64,000 nt of DNA from Lunularia cruciata (Eukaryota > Streptophyta > Marchantiopsida > Lunulariales > Lunulariaceae). This document shows, one piece after another, positions 24,246-35,489 of the stretch (positions are counted from its first letter, which is position 1; the number at the start of each line of letters is the position of its first letter). Below the pieces are notes generated by a model that saw only the letters and a list, made by a program, of their open reading frames with translations, did no database searches and was not told the origin of the DNA. The DNA lies in the NCBI GenBank assembly GCA_948567375.1, contig OX419757.1:18786001-18850000 (forward strand), read 5' to 3'. The position numbers were made by a program, and so were the translations under genes.

Positions 24246-24818
24246 TGTAATTTTCCATGGACATGAGAACCCCCAAGAGAAACACAAGAGAAGAAACAAA
24301 AAGCTTCACCCTCAATACTGTGATGCACCAAAGGAGCACCTTCTTTTCATTATATAGCAAAGAATATCTCCTCAAAGGAAGCTCCACCCTTGGATCAAAT
24401 ACATGGATTGGTGACATGTAAATGAACTCCACCCTTAGATTACTTGCATGGATGGGTGACACGTTTTTCCTTGTCTTATCTGGTTGGTCAAATGTGTTTG
24501 ACCAAAAGGAATCTTTACAAGATCTTCCTATATGAAGCTCAAATTGCATGGATGAAGTACCGTTGGAAAGCTCTTGACAAGATAAGCAGTTTGGGAGGGG
24601 AGTGGAGGTGAGGGAGTGTAAGTTAACCTATTCCTTTGGTGGGAACTAATCCATTCACTTTTGAGGTTTAATTCATCATTTTGCTCCTATTCTAGTGAAA
24701 GTACTCTTTTGGTGAAACCTCTATTTGATCTACTTAGTCCATTATTATATAACAACTTTCCAGATGTTACCAAGTTAATTTTCACCTATAGATAATATAT
24801 CTAGCTATTGGTATTATA
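24246..24818 (-). mobile_element. Solo LTR, family A, minus orientation
   Basis: The minus strand starts TATAATACC (at 24818, mutated from the family's TGTAATACC) and ends with AAAATTACA at 24246. The flanks are TGATC (24241-24245) and GGATC (24819-24823), a 4-of-5 target duplication. The body aligns by eye along its length with 3526-4263 and, inverted, with 24867-25452. It has no coding content; the open frame at 24232-24549 is a chance frame in the LTR. Confidence 0.75.
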
Positions 24819-24866
24819 GGATCCTATCTTTGTTTGTATTATTATAGAGTACTTGATATTACTGCG

Positions 24867-25452
24867 TGTAATACAAAGCAGCTAGACATATTACCTAGAG
24901 GTGAAAATTGGCTTGGTAATATCTAGAAGGATTTTATGTAAAATAGGCTAGGTAGATTAGACATAGGTGTCACCAAAAGAATACTTCTACTAATAAGGTA
25001 GAAGCCAAAAATAGCCTAAAAAATATAGAGCCAATTTTGGAGGCCTAAGCGGATAAATTAGGCCTTGAAAATAGAATTATTCTCCCCCTCAAGGGCAAAA
25101 GGATTGCCTTCTCCCCCTTATGATTTGTCTCATTGAGAGCTTTCCAATGGTACCTCACCCATGCAATTTTGAGCTCCCTATAGGAAAATTCCCTAAAGAT
25201 TCCCTTTGATCAAACGAGATAGGACAAGGACTAACATGTCATCCATCCAAAAAACTAATCCAAAGATGGAGCTCATTGACAGGTCACCAATCCATATATC
25301 TGATCCAAGGGTGGAGCTTCCTTTGATGGGATCCTCTTTGCTATATAATAAAGCAAAGGTGCTCCTATGGGGCATCAGAGGATTGAGTGTGAAACTTGTG
25401 TTTTCTCTCTTGTGTCGCTCTTGGAGAGTTCTCTTGTCCTCGGAGTATTACA
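24867..25452 (+). mobile_element. LTR, family A, plus orientation
   Basis: Runs from TGTAATAC to GTATTACA, 586 bp, TG...CA with matching inverted termini. It lies head to head with the minus copy at 24246-24818, 48 bp away. The flanks (CTGCG and CTATG) match poorly. No primer-binding site or gag follows, so it is probably another solo LTR. The 129-codon open frame at 25206-25595 is read out of the LTR and not a gene. Confidence 0.75.
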
Positions 25453-26230
25453 CTATGCTTGACACTCCTACCATGATTCATCCTTATCTCATAACCTTAG
25501 TGAATTACCATCCGCACATGATCATACTCATCCTCTATCATCCACTTCTAAAGTACATTCACATATTCTACTCTATTATATTTAACCCAAAATAAACTTA
25601 TCTAGATTGTCATTGGATGAGCATATGTTTAGGATAGCATAGTGGGACATCTAGATGTCTACAAATGAGAGCAAAGGCATCTCTCCACCCAATTATCCCA
25701 ACCTTCTACATACATTACTCTTCTCTTCCAAAGGTCCACTAGACTCATATTTATGATTAGATTCTCTTGATCAGATTCAAGCTTTCCGCCCTAGCTCACT
25801 TAGACTACACATGTAGATCAAGATCCTCATATCCTTATGCCACTTGGTATGCTGCACATTTTACATAATATTACAAGCTATTCTTTCAAGTGATCATTAA
25901 AGAGATAATTCCTCTTGGACTTTACTAGCACTCATTAGAATCTATTCATATGAAACATTCATTAGAAACATTAATCACAACATCAAGAAATGACTTCTAA
26001 GATCTATGGGTTTTTTATCATGAGATTTGCAACCTTTATGAGATGAGTTTACCATGTAGATCCAAGTACTTGCAAATAGAGGTGTTGAGTCTCCACAATC
26101 TCCAATATTTTATCTCTAAAGCATCCTTGCTTTTGTCATTCCTTGATGGTAGGCAAAGCAAGATAATATAAATGTGTAGTTTGTCAATATCACCTTCTAG
26201 ATTGTCTTTGTTTCCAGTTGATACTTTGAT
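25453..26230. other. Repeat-rich intergenic DNA
   Basis: AT-rich sequence between LTRs of two families. No coding feature was recognised. Confidence 0.4.
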
Positions 26231-26643
26231 TGCATTATATTATTTATAAAAGACCAAGGAGATAAATAAGAGAATGGAACACAAGAGTGGAATATCATCT
26301 TGTAACTCTCAAATGAAGGAAACTCCCAATACCGAGCTTGAGCTTGGCTTGAGTATTTATAGATAACCTAGGTACAAGACTCCCATGGAAATTCCAAGGA
26401 AGGTTCCTTTTAGGAGTCATCTTACTTGGAAGCAAGCTAAGCTAGTTATTTACTTGGCTTACAAGTTACTCTTTCCTTAGAAAGTTCCTAGAAGCTTCTC
26501 ACCAAGAAGCTTCTTAGGTGCTTCTAGAATATTCTACACATAAGCTCTCTTGATGCTTCTAGCACATGGTTAGGCTAGTTCTACTTCCTTTTGCTACATT
26601 TAGTTTAAATTACTAACTTGTATACTAACTCCCTATTATTACA
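26231..26643 (+). mobile_element. LTR, family B, degenerate
   Basis: About 410 bp from TGCATTATA to TATTATTACA. It aligns by eye with 32439-32866: shared blocks include a TTTATAG/GTACGAGACTCC-type region, CTTACTTGG, AAGTTACTCT and TAGAAGCTTCT repeats, and the same CTATTATTACA end. The orientation is assigned from TG...CA ends and could be reversed. No clear target duplication. Confidence 0.55.
26522..26534. promoter_or_regulatory. Perfect three-unit heat-shock element in family B LTR
   Basis: TTCTAGAATATTC fits TTCnnGAAnnTTC exactly, the binding pattern for a heat-shock factor trimer. Neighbouring GAAnnTTC pairs (for example GAAGCTTC at about 26492) add half sites. Confidence 0.5.
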
Positions 26644-29600
26644 CCATCCTTCTATCATTGACTATCTTCTTTCTTTCCTCCATGAATTCCACCTAGATAA
26701 GGAGCTATAGCTTATAGAGTACTTCTATATTTTATACATTATTCTATTCTACATCTTTCTCTACATGGTGGGTTTGTTTTTTTAGTGCATTTGTAATTGT
26801 CTTGTACTAATATCACCAAATTTTTTTCTTGTTAGCTTTTATCAATATATTGCCTTTACTATAATGCCACTTAGTACTACATGCCTGTTTTGCATCTCCT
26901 ATCTCCTTATATTCTCAAAGAAGACCTTTGGAATTTCTTATTGAAACTATTGTTATTAGAGATGTGTTCGTATGCTTAATCTCATATAAGGTTTATTTAT
27001 ACCTTCAATGGTTTTTTTCAACATATCTACTTCCATGTTAGTTTCCTATTGTTAGTTTTAGAGTATTTTTGGGGTATAAATTGAGTATTGTTAGACTTGC
27101 TCAGACCATTTCATGGATGAGTGAGAGCAAACATACTATCTTTCATTGATGGTAGATATAAATTATTTTGATGCGGTTGTTACTAATCCCCTACAAATAG
27201 AGTCCTCAAGATATATGAGTGTAAGTAACATTGGCCACAACCACCAATAATAACTATAGTTGCAAGTTGCAAGGAGTACCATTATGAAACATGGTTGTCT
27301 TTTGACATCTTTCTGTACTTGGCAATGGAGGATTTTTGGTAACTTCACCATCATATTGAAAACTCCTTTGAGCAATGATGTGAAGATCTCTATATCCTTA
27401 CTTCAACCTTTTTATCTTTGCAAAGCAGAGAGGCTATGGTAATTGTACTTGCCACTCTCACTTTATATCCTCATCATCAATTTGATAGTCTTCTTTGAGA
27501 GACAACACAAGATATTTATATGCTTACTTCATATTTAGGATCTTTGCAAAGTAGAGAGGCTATCACAGTTTCACTTGCCACACTCACTTCATATTTTGGA
27601 TAGAGATTCTTGAATGCTCTCAATCACCAGATCTTCATAAACATACAGAATATTACATATCTCTAAAACACTTTGCCCATAGCTAGTAGATATACCCTTA
27701 GAGTACCTTTATTATCCAGTTTAATGGTAAAATTTTTAGATTGGATGTAGCCTTTAGCTAATTATGGTGATTTATTTCATCATTGAGGATTATTTTTTTT
27801 TAATCATTCCTTCGCCTTCCTTCTTTTTCCTTTTCCTTTTTCTTCAAAAATCATAAGGTGTATTAGCCTTATGAGTTATGCAGTTTTTAGTGTATTTTGT
27901 TCTTTTTCCTTTTCTTGGCCATACTGATATGCATATTAGTCATATTACCCATATACACATTGTGCTCATCTATATATTATACAATTGGTTTTTCAAGCTG
28001 CAACAAGTGTTTTGACTGGCATTGTTGGGAACACGTAAACAAGCAACCCCATGAAGACCCACTCTTAGGGTTATATGGTTAGCCATATCAAGCCCGGCTT
28101 TTAATTGTGTCTAGAGGACACGAGTCCCCTAGTTACACATATTAGACAAAATGAATCCTCCGCATCATCGTACAGAGATAATTGTTGAAGGGTTGCCCCT
28201 TTATCAAGATCATAAAAGACAACAAATTTAATATAGTTAAAGTTGGTATAATCCATGACCATGGAAAGAAAATCATTTTATAACTTTGTTATGTCTTCTC
28301 CACAGGTTAGTTGTATACAGTTAAGCATATTATTAGACATCAAATTTATTCTCATGAAGCATAATGCCTTTCCAACTCTTATTCCAATGGTTAATTTTAG
28401 TACCAAAGGATTCACTAATACCCTAAACTAATCCTTCTTTTGACCTCCTTGCCTTTTGGTCTTAACAATAACATCTGCAGCGCGAAGATGAATGAATGCT
28501 TTATTTCTTGTCACGACATGGACTAGAATATAAATAATTTGATGTTATTAGTGATAAGATTATAAGTTAAGGCGCCAAGCACGTGAGAGAATAAAGAGAT
28601 AGCAACACAGAAAACAAGAAGCAAGAGCGTTAATTAAATAAAGGGACCCGTTTCTAACTGAAAAGTTATGAGTAGGGGGAGAGAGTCTTGAGGATGTATG
28701 CTCGTCATTATGAAATAACTATGCTGCCGTCTCCTTTAGGAAATTGAGTAAACTGGTCCAGTCCAAACTTAAACCTCAATCTGGTAGGGCGATGAAGGAC
28801 TTGAGCATGTGCATGGGCCATGCACAACTCCAGCATAGAGTGAATGAATATCCCGACTGCTACGGCCATAGCACCCAAATGATGTGGGCATAAGCAACAA
28901 ATCCTCCCTCGGTCATCGTGGACTTCATTTGACCTAGTCCGACTTTCCAAATTGCCGCATTCACACTCGACCCCAAAGAGATACTTTTGCCGCAAAATCG
29001 ACGACGTAACGCATTCACATCTTCCCAAATCACATCTTATGCTGTGAATCTTCTACGTACTGTACAGCTGAAGTAAGTGCCTCTTTGCCCAATGTAACTC
29101 AACAAGGAATTGTTGTTACTTTTATGGTGGTGGTCTGGTTGTAGTTACTTACGGTTTCACTTAGGACTTACTTCACTTTCACGTGGAAACTCATTCCTTT
29201 GGGGTATAATAAGCAGGAACGAAGAGTAATTAGTCCTTTTCTGACCATTAAGTTAATAAGTAATAACTTAATAAGGAGGAATGGTCATTGTGTTTACTTT
29301 AATAGATCATTCCTTTTTACCTGAAATATGTCCAATCATCACACTATGAGACAACCAAAAATATATTCTAGGTTAAGAAAAGGAGCCTGGAGACATTCTA
29401 TTTGAGTCTGTAGCTATAAATAAAGTAGAACGTTCAATGCCTGTGAATCTACTTTGAACCATAAGTAAACTCCAAGCATTCAATCCAAGAAGAGAGATGA
29501 CTATTTGTATTCTCTGATACCGTTATATCGATAAGAAAAGTACCAGCAATACAATCATTTCTATGGTTATGGTGCTAGGATGACAATGGAATGTCGGAAC

Positions 29601-30768
29601 GCTTGTATCAACCCTGAAAATACTTAATTCTACTTCTTGTAATTAGATGAGTGCAAATTCTAATTCTAAGTGGTGAATTAGAGTTCTGCATAAGATAACT
29701 GCATTACAGAACGAAATGAGATTGCTGTGTCCCAACTCCGGGACTTAACATTATACAAGATACAGTTGCATTGTTGCCCCTCAAGTTTTCACACTATAGA
29801 GCTCAAATGTCTTAGACTGTTGAATGCTAGAAGAAAATATAACATAATGAAATTTGGAATAGACAACGTGAATTTTGTTCGTGGGGCATCACAACTGCAT
29901 GGACTGTAACCAACAACATTGAATCTCCTGATATTTATTACTTTAGATAAATGCAAGAATACGTTACAGCTGGATTCCGGAGGAACTTAGACGACAATTC
30001 ATCAAAGACTTTAGCGAGAGCACCAAAATAACGGAGAAGTCTGTACAAAGAGTTCTAAAATATAGTATGTTCGCACACTGGCACAAGAAGAAGTGTTAGC
30101 ATTGTAGGTATACTTATTTCTAGCCAGCATAAGAAATCTTTTGGATGACATAACTTACTTGAATAATGGTGACAGCAAGAAACGAATCGAAAGAAGTTCT
30201 ACTTTCATTTATCGGCATCTTGATTCCTCCATTCTGTAATCAAGTAGATTTTGAGCATCTACTCCAATTCTAGGATTCATTACAGCAGATAACCAAGGTA
30301 GCAAACACAGATTATACATAGCAAGGCTAATATCCTCAATGTCTAGATATAACTTAGTCCATGTTCACTCCAACGAAGCGAACTCTCCAAGTGGATCATA
30401 GTGAACGCATGCACACTCACATACTTACAAATATTCTCATTGATGCGCCTCTACTTGACATAGTTAGGATCTTCTCTTGTAAGAAGAAAGACTCTAGAGC
30501 ATAGCTCCATGGTTCTCCCTTGATTGATTACTTTTGATTTACTTCTAAGGATTTTACCCCATCACTATGATTGAGGTTGGATCTCACACATCCAACTCTT
30601 ATAGGATTGCTAGACCAATGTGCATATGGTTCCACATATGACACATAGGGGATAATTTTTGTTTTAATATTTTGCAATAGGTGTGGAAACCACTAGAGTC
30701 TATGATACAATTAGTGATACAATCACTAAGATCTTACGAGCTCCATGGCCCTAAGTTCAGGTTGAGCA
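26644..30768. other. Repeat-rich intergenic DNA, no gene assigned
   Basis: Contains an imperfect tandem duplication (27391-27470 and about 27515-27600, sharing TCTTTGCAAAG.AGAGAGGCTAT and CTTGCCAC). A GC-richer patch at 28700-29060 has a 106-codon minus-strand open frame with several Cys/His residues, but I see no family and no splice support. The rest is AT-rich with short frames only. Confidence 0.4.
27391..27600. repeat. Imperfect tandem duplication, about 85-bp units
   Basis: The units at 27391-27470 and about 27515-27600 share TACTTCA, TCTTTGCAAAG.AGAGAGGCTAT, ACTTGCCAC and a CACTTTAT/CACTTCAT end, with scattered mismatches and a short spacer. Confidence 0.6.
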
Positions 30769-31176
30769 ATGGTTGGATCTACCAAGACCAAGACCACCTA
30801 TCTGTCTAATGCAAGCGAGTATTGTCACATTCACATGGATTATTGTCGCACCTTGCATGACATGATGGTGGTAAATCCTCTAGGAGTGGAGTCATTGATA
30901 TGGTCAAGAGCAATTACTAACATTGCCTCTAGGGGCAAGGAGTACCACTATACATTCCAGCTATCCTTGGATATCTTTGTCCCTTTAGAGATTGAGATTG
31001 TTGTGCATCTACCTTACTATTTTGCTAGTTTCTTTAGGGATGAAATATGTGATTCTTTGCAAAGTAGAGGGGCACAAGTTGTCTTTCCAACCATGCTCAA
31101 GTCTTTTACTAACAACACATATTATTCATTTTGCAAGGTGTTCAAGCTTTGTGTCTTCATTGACAAGCAGCTATAA
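30769..31176 (+). CDS. Unidentified ORF, 135 codons
   Basis: An open frame begins with ATG shortly after an in-frame TGA and ends TAA. The product has mixed composition with Cys/His scattered through it (for example EYCHIHMDYCRTLHD near residue 17) and hydrophobic stretches, but no domain I recognise. It lies 560 bp before the assembly gap in repeat-rich DNA and may be part of a mobile element. A longer open frame than chance would usually give at this composition. Confidence 0.25.
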   Translation: MVGSTKTKTTYLSNASEYCHIHMDYCRTLHDMMVVNPLGVESLIWSRAITNIASRGKEYHYTFQLSLDIFVPLEIEIVVHLPYYFASFFRDEICDSLQSRGAQVVFPTMLKSFTNNTYYSFCKVFKLCVFIDKQL

Positions 31177-31739
31177 TAGGCACACCTAGCAAGGCTCGGG
31201 TCATCACTCCACACTTAGCAAAAATACCATTGGATGACCTCTACCACTCAATTCAAGGGTAGACTACACTCTCCTCAGTTTCTTAGGTGTTTATTGTTTG
31301 TGCACATTTCCCCTTTGGTTTCTTCAAGCCTACTTGTGTTCATCTTTTTTTTTTTATCACTTTATATTTGTGTAGATCTTTTTTGTGCCTTTTGTTCTTG
31401 TTCTTTTAGCACTTGTTTGTGCTTTGTATTCCTTTCCCCTTCCTTCCTGCTACTATTTAATTTAATTTATTTAACAAAAACAAATATATCTCGATAGAAG
31501 TTGTATGGATGTGAGTGGCTCGGTTTCTCCATTTGCAATTGGCAATGGTTTTTCTACTTTTTCTTTTTACTTCAGGGTATACCAGTTGGCGTTTTGATCT
31601 TAGAGCAAAACTTCTCATTAAGAGAAGAGAAGGCAGAATATCTTTCTGTAATCTAAAGTGAAAAGAAGGAGGAAAAGAAAACCACCGAAGGAAAAGAAGA
31701 CCACGGTCAAGACGCACAAAGATGAGAACCAAACAAAAA

Positions 31740-31939
31740 NNNNNNNNNNNNNNNNNNNNNNNNNNNNNNNNNNNNNNNNNNNNNNNNNNNNNNNNNNNNN
31801 NNNNNNNNNNNNNNNNNNNNNNNNNNNNNNNNNNNNNNNNNNNNNNNNNNNNNNNNNNNNNNNNNNNNNNNNNNNNNNNNNNNNNNNNNNNNNNNNNNNN
31901 NNNNNNNNNNNNNNNNNNNNNNNNNNNNNNNNNNNNNNN
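31740..31939. other. Assembly gap of 200 N
   Basis: Exactly 200 N. The round number suggests a placeholder whose true size is unknown. The sequence left of it is purine-rich (GAAGGAGGAAAAG), and open frames drawn across it are meaningless. Confidence 0.98.
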
Positions 31940-32438
31940 AAAATTGTAGAATGGAAGAATGAGAAGACCATCACAAAGACTTGGTGAGTGGGATTACCAT
32001 AAGACATCTTATACTTACATTGTTATAGCTAAGATTGAAGGAGGAGATGTAGATTCAGATCTTATTCATTTCCAAGATGCAATGCAATCACATGAGTGGA
32101 TGAATTCAATTCATTGAAATAGAACTATATTTGGAAGTTGATAACATTGCTTGAAGGGAGAAAATTAGTTAAATGTAAGTGGGATTATAGAACCAAGCTT
32201 GATACTAAGTGTTAAATATCAGGGCTCAAGGCTCAAGACTACATTTGTAACTAAGAGATATTTACAATTTGCAAGAACTGACTATGAGGAGACATTTGCT
32301 CCAATAGATAAGTTTGATTCCATCAGATTTGTTCTTTCACTAGTTGTAGCAAAAGACCTAGAGATAGCACAATTTGACATCAAGAAATTTTTCTTAATGG
32401 AGATTTGGATGAGGAAATTTGCATAGAGCAACCACAAG

Positions 32439-32866
32439 TGTAAAATATAGAGGAAAGAAATAGGAAAAAGGAAGACCGGAGTGGAAGATCACAGTAGTAC
32501 TCTAAAGTGAGAGAAAATCCAAATGCTTAGCTCAAGCTTGGATCGGGTATTTATAGGTTACTTGGGTACGAGACTCCCTAAGAGTTTCCAAGGAAGTTTC
32601 CTTCTAGGAGCCGCCTTACTTGGAGTGTAAGCTAAGCTAAACTCTTACTTGGTGTCCGAGCTAAGTTAGCAAGCAACTTGGCATACAAGTTACTCTACCC
32701 TTGGAAAGTTCTTAGAAGCTTCTTGTGTGCTTCTAGAAATTCTACCAAGTTTCCTTGATGATTCTAGAACATTCTTAGGCTACTTCTACTTCATTTTTCT
32801 ATATTTAGCTTAGACTATTAACTCATTAGCTTCTACTAAGTTGTTTGCTAACTCCATATTATTACA
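32439..32866 (+). mobile_element. Solo LTR, family B, nested in copia pol
   Basis: It starts TGTAAAATA and ends TATTATTACA, 428 bp. The pol reading on the left (...EQPQ) resumes just right of it (GYIKVGK). ACAAG occurs at 32434-32438 and again at 32864-32868, a 5-bp target duplication that overlaps the LTR's last bases, so the exact end is uncertain by three bases. Homologous to 26231-26643. Confidence 0.75.
32762..32774. promoter_or_regulatory. Perfect three-unit heat-shock element in nested LTR
   Basis: TTCTAGAACATTC fits TTCnnGAAnnTTC exactly. GAAAGTTC and GAAGCTTC pairs lie just upstream (about 32703-32720). Confidence 0.5.
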
Positions 32867-33990
32867 AGAAGGATACATAAAAGTTGGAAAGGAGAAGAGC
32901 ATTTGTAGATTGCTAGAGTCTTTATGGCATGAAGAAACCCTCAAGGAACTGAACTAAAACCAAAAGTTTGATGACTTCATAGTGAGGTATGGGTTGCAAG
33001 CATCACTTTTTGATCCCTATGTGTATTATGGATCTAAAGTAATCCTCACTACCTTTATAGACTATGGATTGATTTTTGTGAAAGATAAATCTCATATTAT
33101 TACCATGTTCGATCATTGTGGTGAAGAGTTTGAAGTTACACACGGAAAAGTAGAATGTTATGTAAGACTTTAAATTTTTATTGTGATAGAGAAAAACTCA
33201 AAATTAGATTGACTCAAGAAATATATGTAGAGTGAAAATTATAAATAAATTGGTTCAATCTTGGAGATGCATATCAAGTTGCTACTCCTGTTGATCCAAA
33301 TGCTAGATAACAAGTGAAAGAAAAACAACCACTAAGAACACTTTACAAAGAATAAATATGATGTCTAATGTATTATATGATAGGTACAAGACTTGATATA
33401 GCTTATGTTGTTTGCATAGTAGCAAAGTTCAATTCTAATCCTTCATCTCAATACCACGAAGCAATGAAGAGAATTTTCAAGTACCTCAAAAGGACTTTGG
33501 ATTATGGATGAGAGTTTAGTGGAGGTTTTGATGTTGCTAATACACTAGTTGGATCCTGTGATGTTGATTTTGTGGGTGGCTTAGATAATAGAAAGTCAAA
33601 TAGTGCTTTCATATTCATGATGAATGGTGTACCATTAGCTTGGAGCAGCCAACAACAGCAATGTATTGTCATTTCTACCATAAGGCCAAAGCACATAACA
33701 ACATGTTTAGCTGCCCAAGAAGCTATATGGAAATCTAGGTCACTCAAGGAACTACAATTTGGACAAGATGGTCCAACTACTATATATAGCAACAATCCAA
33801 ATACTATCAAGTTGGTGTATAATCCAAAATTCCACAGGAGAACCAAGCACATAGAGACCCATTATCAGTATGTGAAAAAGGACTAAGAGAAACATGAATC
33901 TATTCCAGCTACATCCACACCAACTATCAAATTGCAGACATTTTTATTAAAAATTCATCTGGAGATAAGTTTCATAGTTTAGAAGTTTAA

Positions 33991-35160
33991 TTGGAGTACT
34001 ACTATTTTTTCAAATAAATAGGAGTGTTAAAATTACCTTTCAGATAGTACATTTGGCAAGTGGAAGTTGAGGTTGATATAGCCTATACCATGTACTATAG
34101 GTGTTAGGGTTTGAACATAGCACCCAACACCCAATGGCAGCATTAGTTAGGGTTAGAATATATAGGTCTTTATCCATCAATGAGAAGTTGTCCTTCATTC
34201 CATCAAGATGCTAGTGGCATAGTAAAGAAAGCTTGAGCAGTAAGGTTGTGAGAGTAGCAGTCCGGAGAGACAAGGCTTGACAACACGCAAAAGTGTTCAA
34301 TTAGATTAGAACCTGCATACTAGCTTGCAGGTATTCTATTCTTCATTTCATGCAACTAGATTTGCAGGAAGTCTGCATAAGTGCTTTGTATATCTTTTAG
34401 TGTTCCTTTTGTTTTGAAATTGATGCGCAGATTTAAATCTGCATATCAATTATAAAACATCAGTTTGCATGCATGCATATTTACATCAGTTTCACAATAG
34501 TTTTCAACAATTTACCCATCAACCATATCCCAAAGTTTACCAAACGAGGGATTGTTGTTTACTTGCTGTCTGAAATAGAAATAGTACCATATATTTATCT
34601 GTGGTCATTAACCCGAATGATGAGGTTCTTGTTTGTGTGCATATTCTTTGCAGAATATAACGTTCAAGATCGAATCATTGAGAAGGTCTTTGGTTAACAA
34701 TAGAAAGAGAGCATTGATCTTTGGTCATTTCACCCCAGTGATGCTGATTTGGTGTGTACGCATATTCCTCATAGATTCAAGATCAGATTACAGTGAAGAC
34801 CTTTGATCAACAATTGAAAAGGGTTTACACTTGTTGAATCCTATGGAGTTAGCTTATTATATCGAGGTGAGGCAAAAGGCAAAGTTTGTGTTGCATTTGC
34901 AAATTAAAGAAGAGAAAATGAAACCTTCAATTTTACCTGGACCACATGCAAGGCTTACTAAGTATGATAAGGATGAATAGAAAATCAAATGCGAGCAGCA
35001 AAAATACCTCCGTATAATGACCAACGAAACCAAAGAGCAAGGTAGGTGCAAATACAACCAAGATAGAGGATTATTTATGATAGGATAATTAGGGTCCCGT
35101 AATATGGAAGAAGGACCAAAGCAATGGGAATCGTTACTGTTCAATCAAAATGGAAAGTTT
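33991..35160. other. Copia 3' end and flanking DNA
   Basis: The part up to about 34450 probably holds the polypurine tract and 3' LTR of the copia element, but I could not fix LTR ends. The remaining open frames (34473-34697, 34857-35144) show no domain. Confidence 0.35.
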
Positions 35161-35169
35161 TGTCTCTTG

Positions 35170-35481
35170 AAAATGGTGAAAGATGGCCAAATAATTAATG
35201 GGGAGTTAAAAAAAAAAAGTAAGGCATGCTTGGTGAGCGAAAAATAGCTACCACATAATCTTCAAAGTTTATGCTTTAAGTTATAATATATTGTAAATTT
35301 TATTCAAGGAAGCTCATACTTTGTTTCATGAAAATTGTAAAAGATGGCCAAATAATTAATGGGGAGTTGAAATAAGAGTAAGTCATGGTTGGTGAGCTAA
35401 AAAGAGCCACCACATAATCTTGAAAGCTTATGCTTTAAGTTATGATTTATTGTAAATTTCATCGAGGAAGCTCATACTTGA
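35170..35481. repeat. Tandem duplication, about 155-bp units
   Basis: Units 35170-35330 and 35331-35481 share long near-identical blocks: AGATGGCCAAATAATTAATG, GGTGAGC, CACATAATCTT.AAAG and TTATGCTTTAAGTTAT, then GGAAGCTCATACTT. They differ by a poly-A run and scattered substitutions. No coding content. Confidence 0.85.
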
Positions 35482-35489
35482 ACGTCAAA

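Larger units (their letters stand above)
32060..33990 (+). pseudogene. Copia-type pol remnant, interrupted by an inserted LTR
   Basis: Translation gives Ty1/copia reverse transcriptase and RNase H blocks in order: a F.DAMQSHEWM start near 32070, DYEETFAPIDKFDSIR near 32280, AQFDIKKFF near 32370, then after the insert SICRLLESLYGMKKP near 32900, KFDDFIVRYGLQASLFDPYVY near 32970, RLDIAYVV near 33390, and a C-terminal RNase H part (KHIETHYQYVKKD near 33860). Stops and frameshifts are frequent. The core catalytic YxDD block is altered (TFIDYGLIFV). It is interrupted at 32439-32866 by a family B LTR. Copia pol copies element RNA into DNA; this copy is dead. Confidence 0.85.

Noticed and set aside
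24232-25595. 105- and 129-codon frames resembling each other
   Set aside because: Both are read from copies of the same LTR; similarity is DNA-level and no protein family fits.
31618-32007. Open frames spanning the run of N
   Set aside because: They are artefacts of translating 200 unknown bases.
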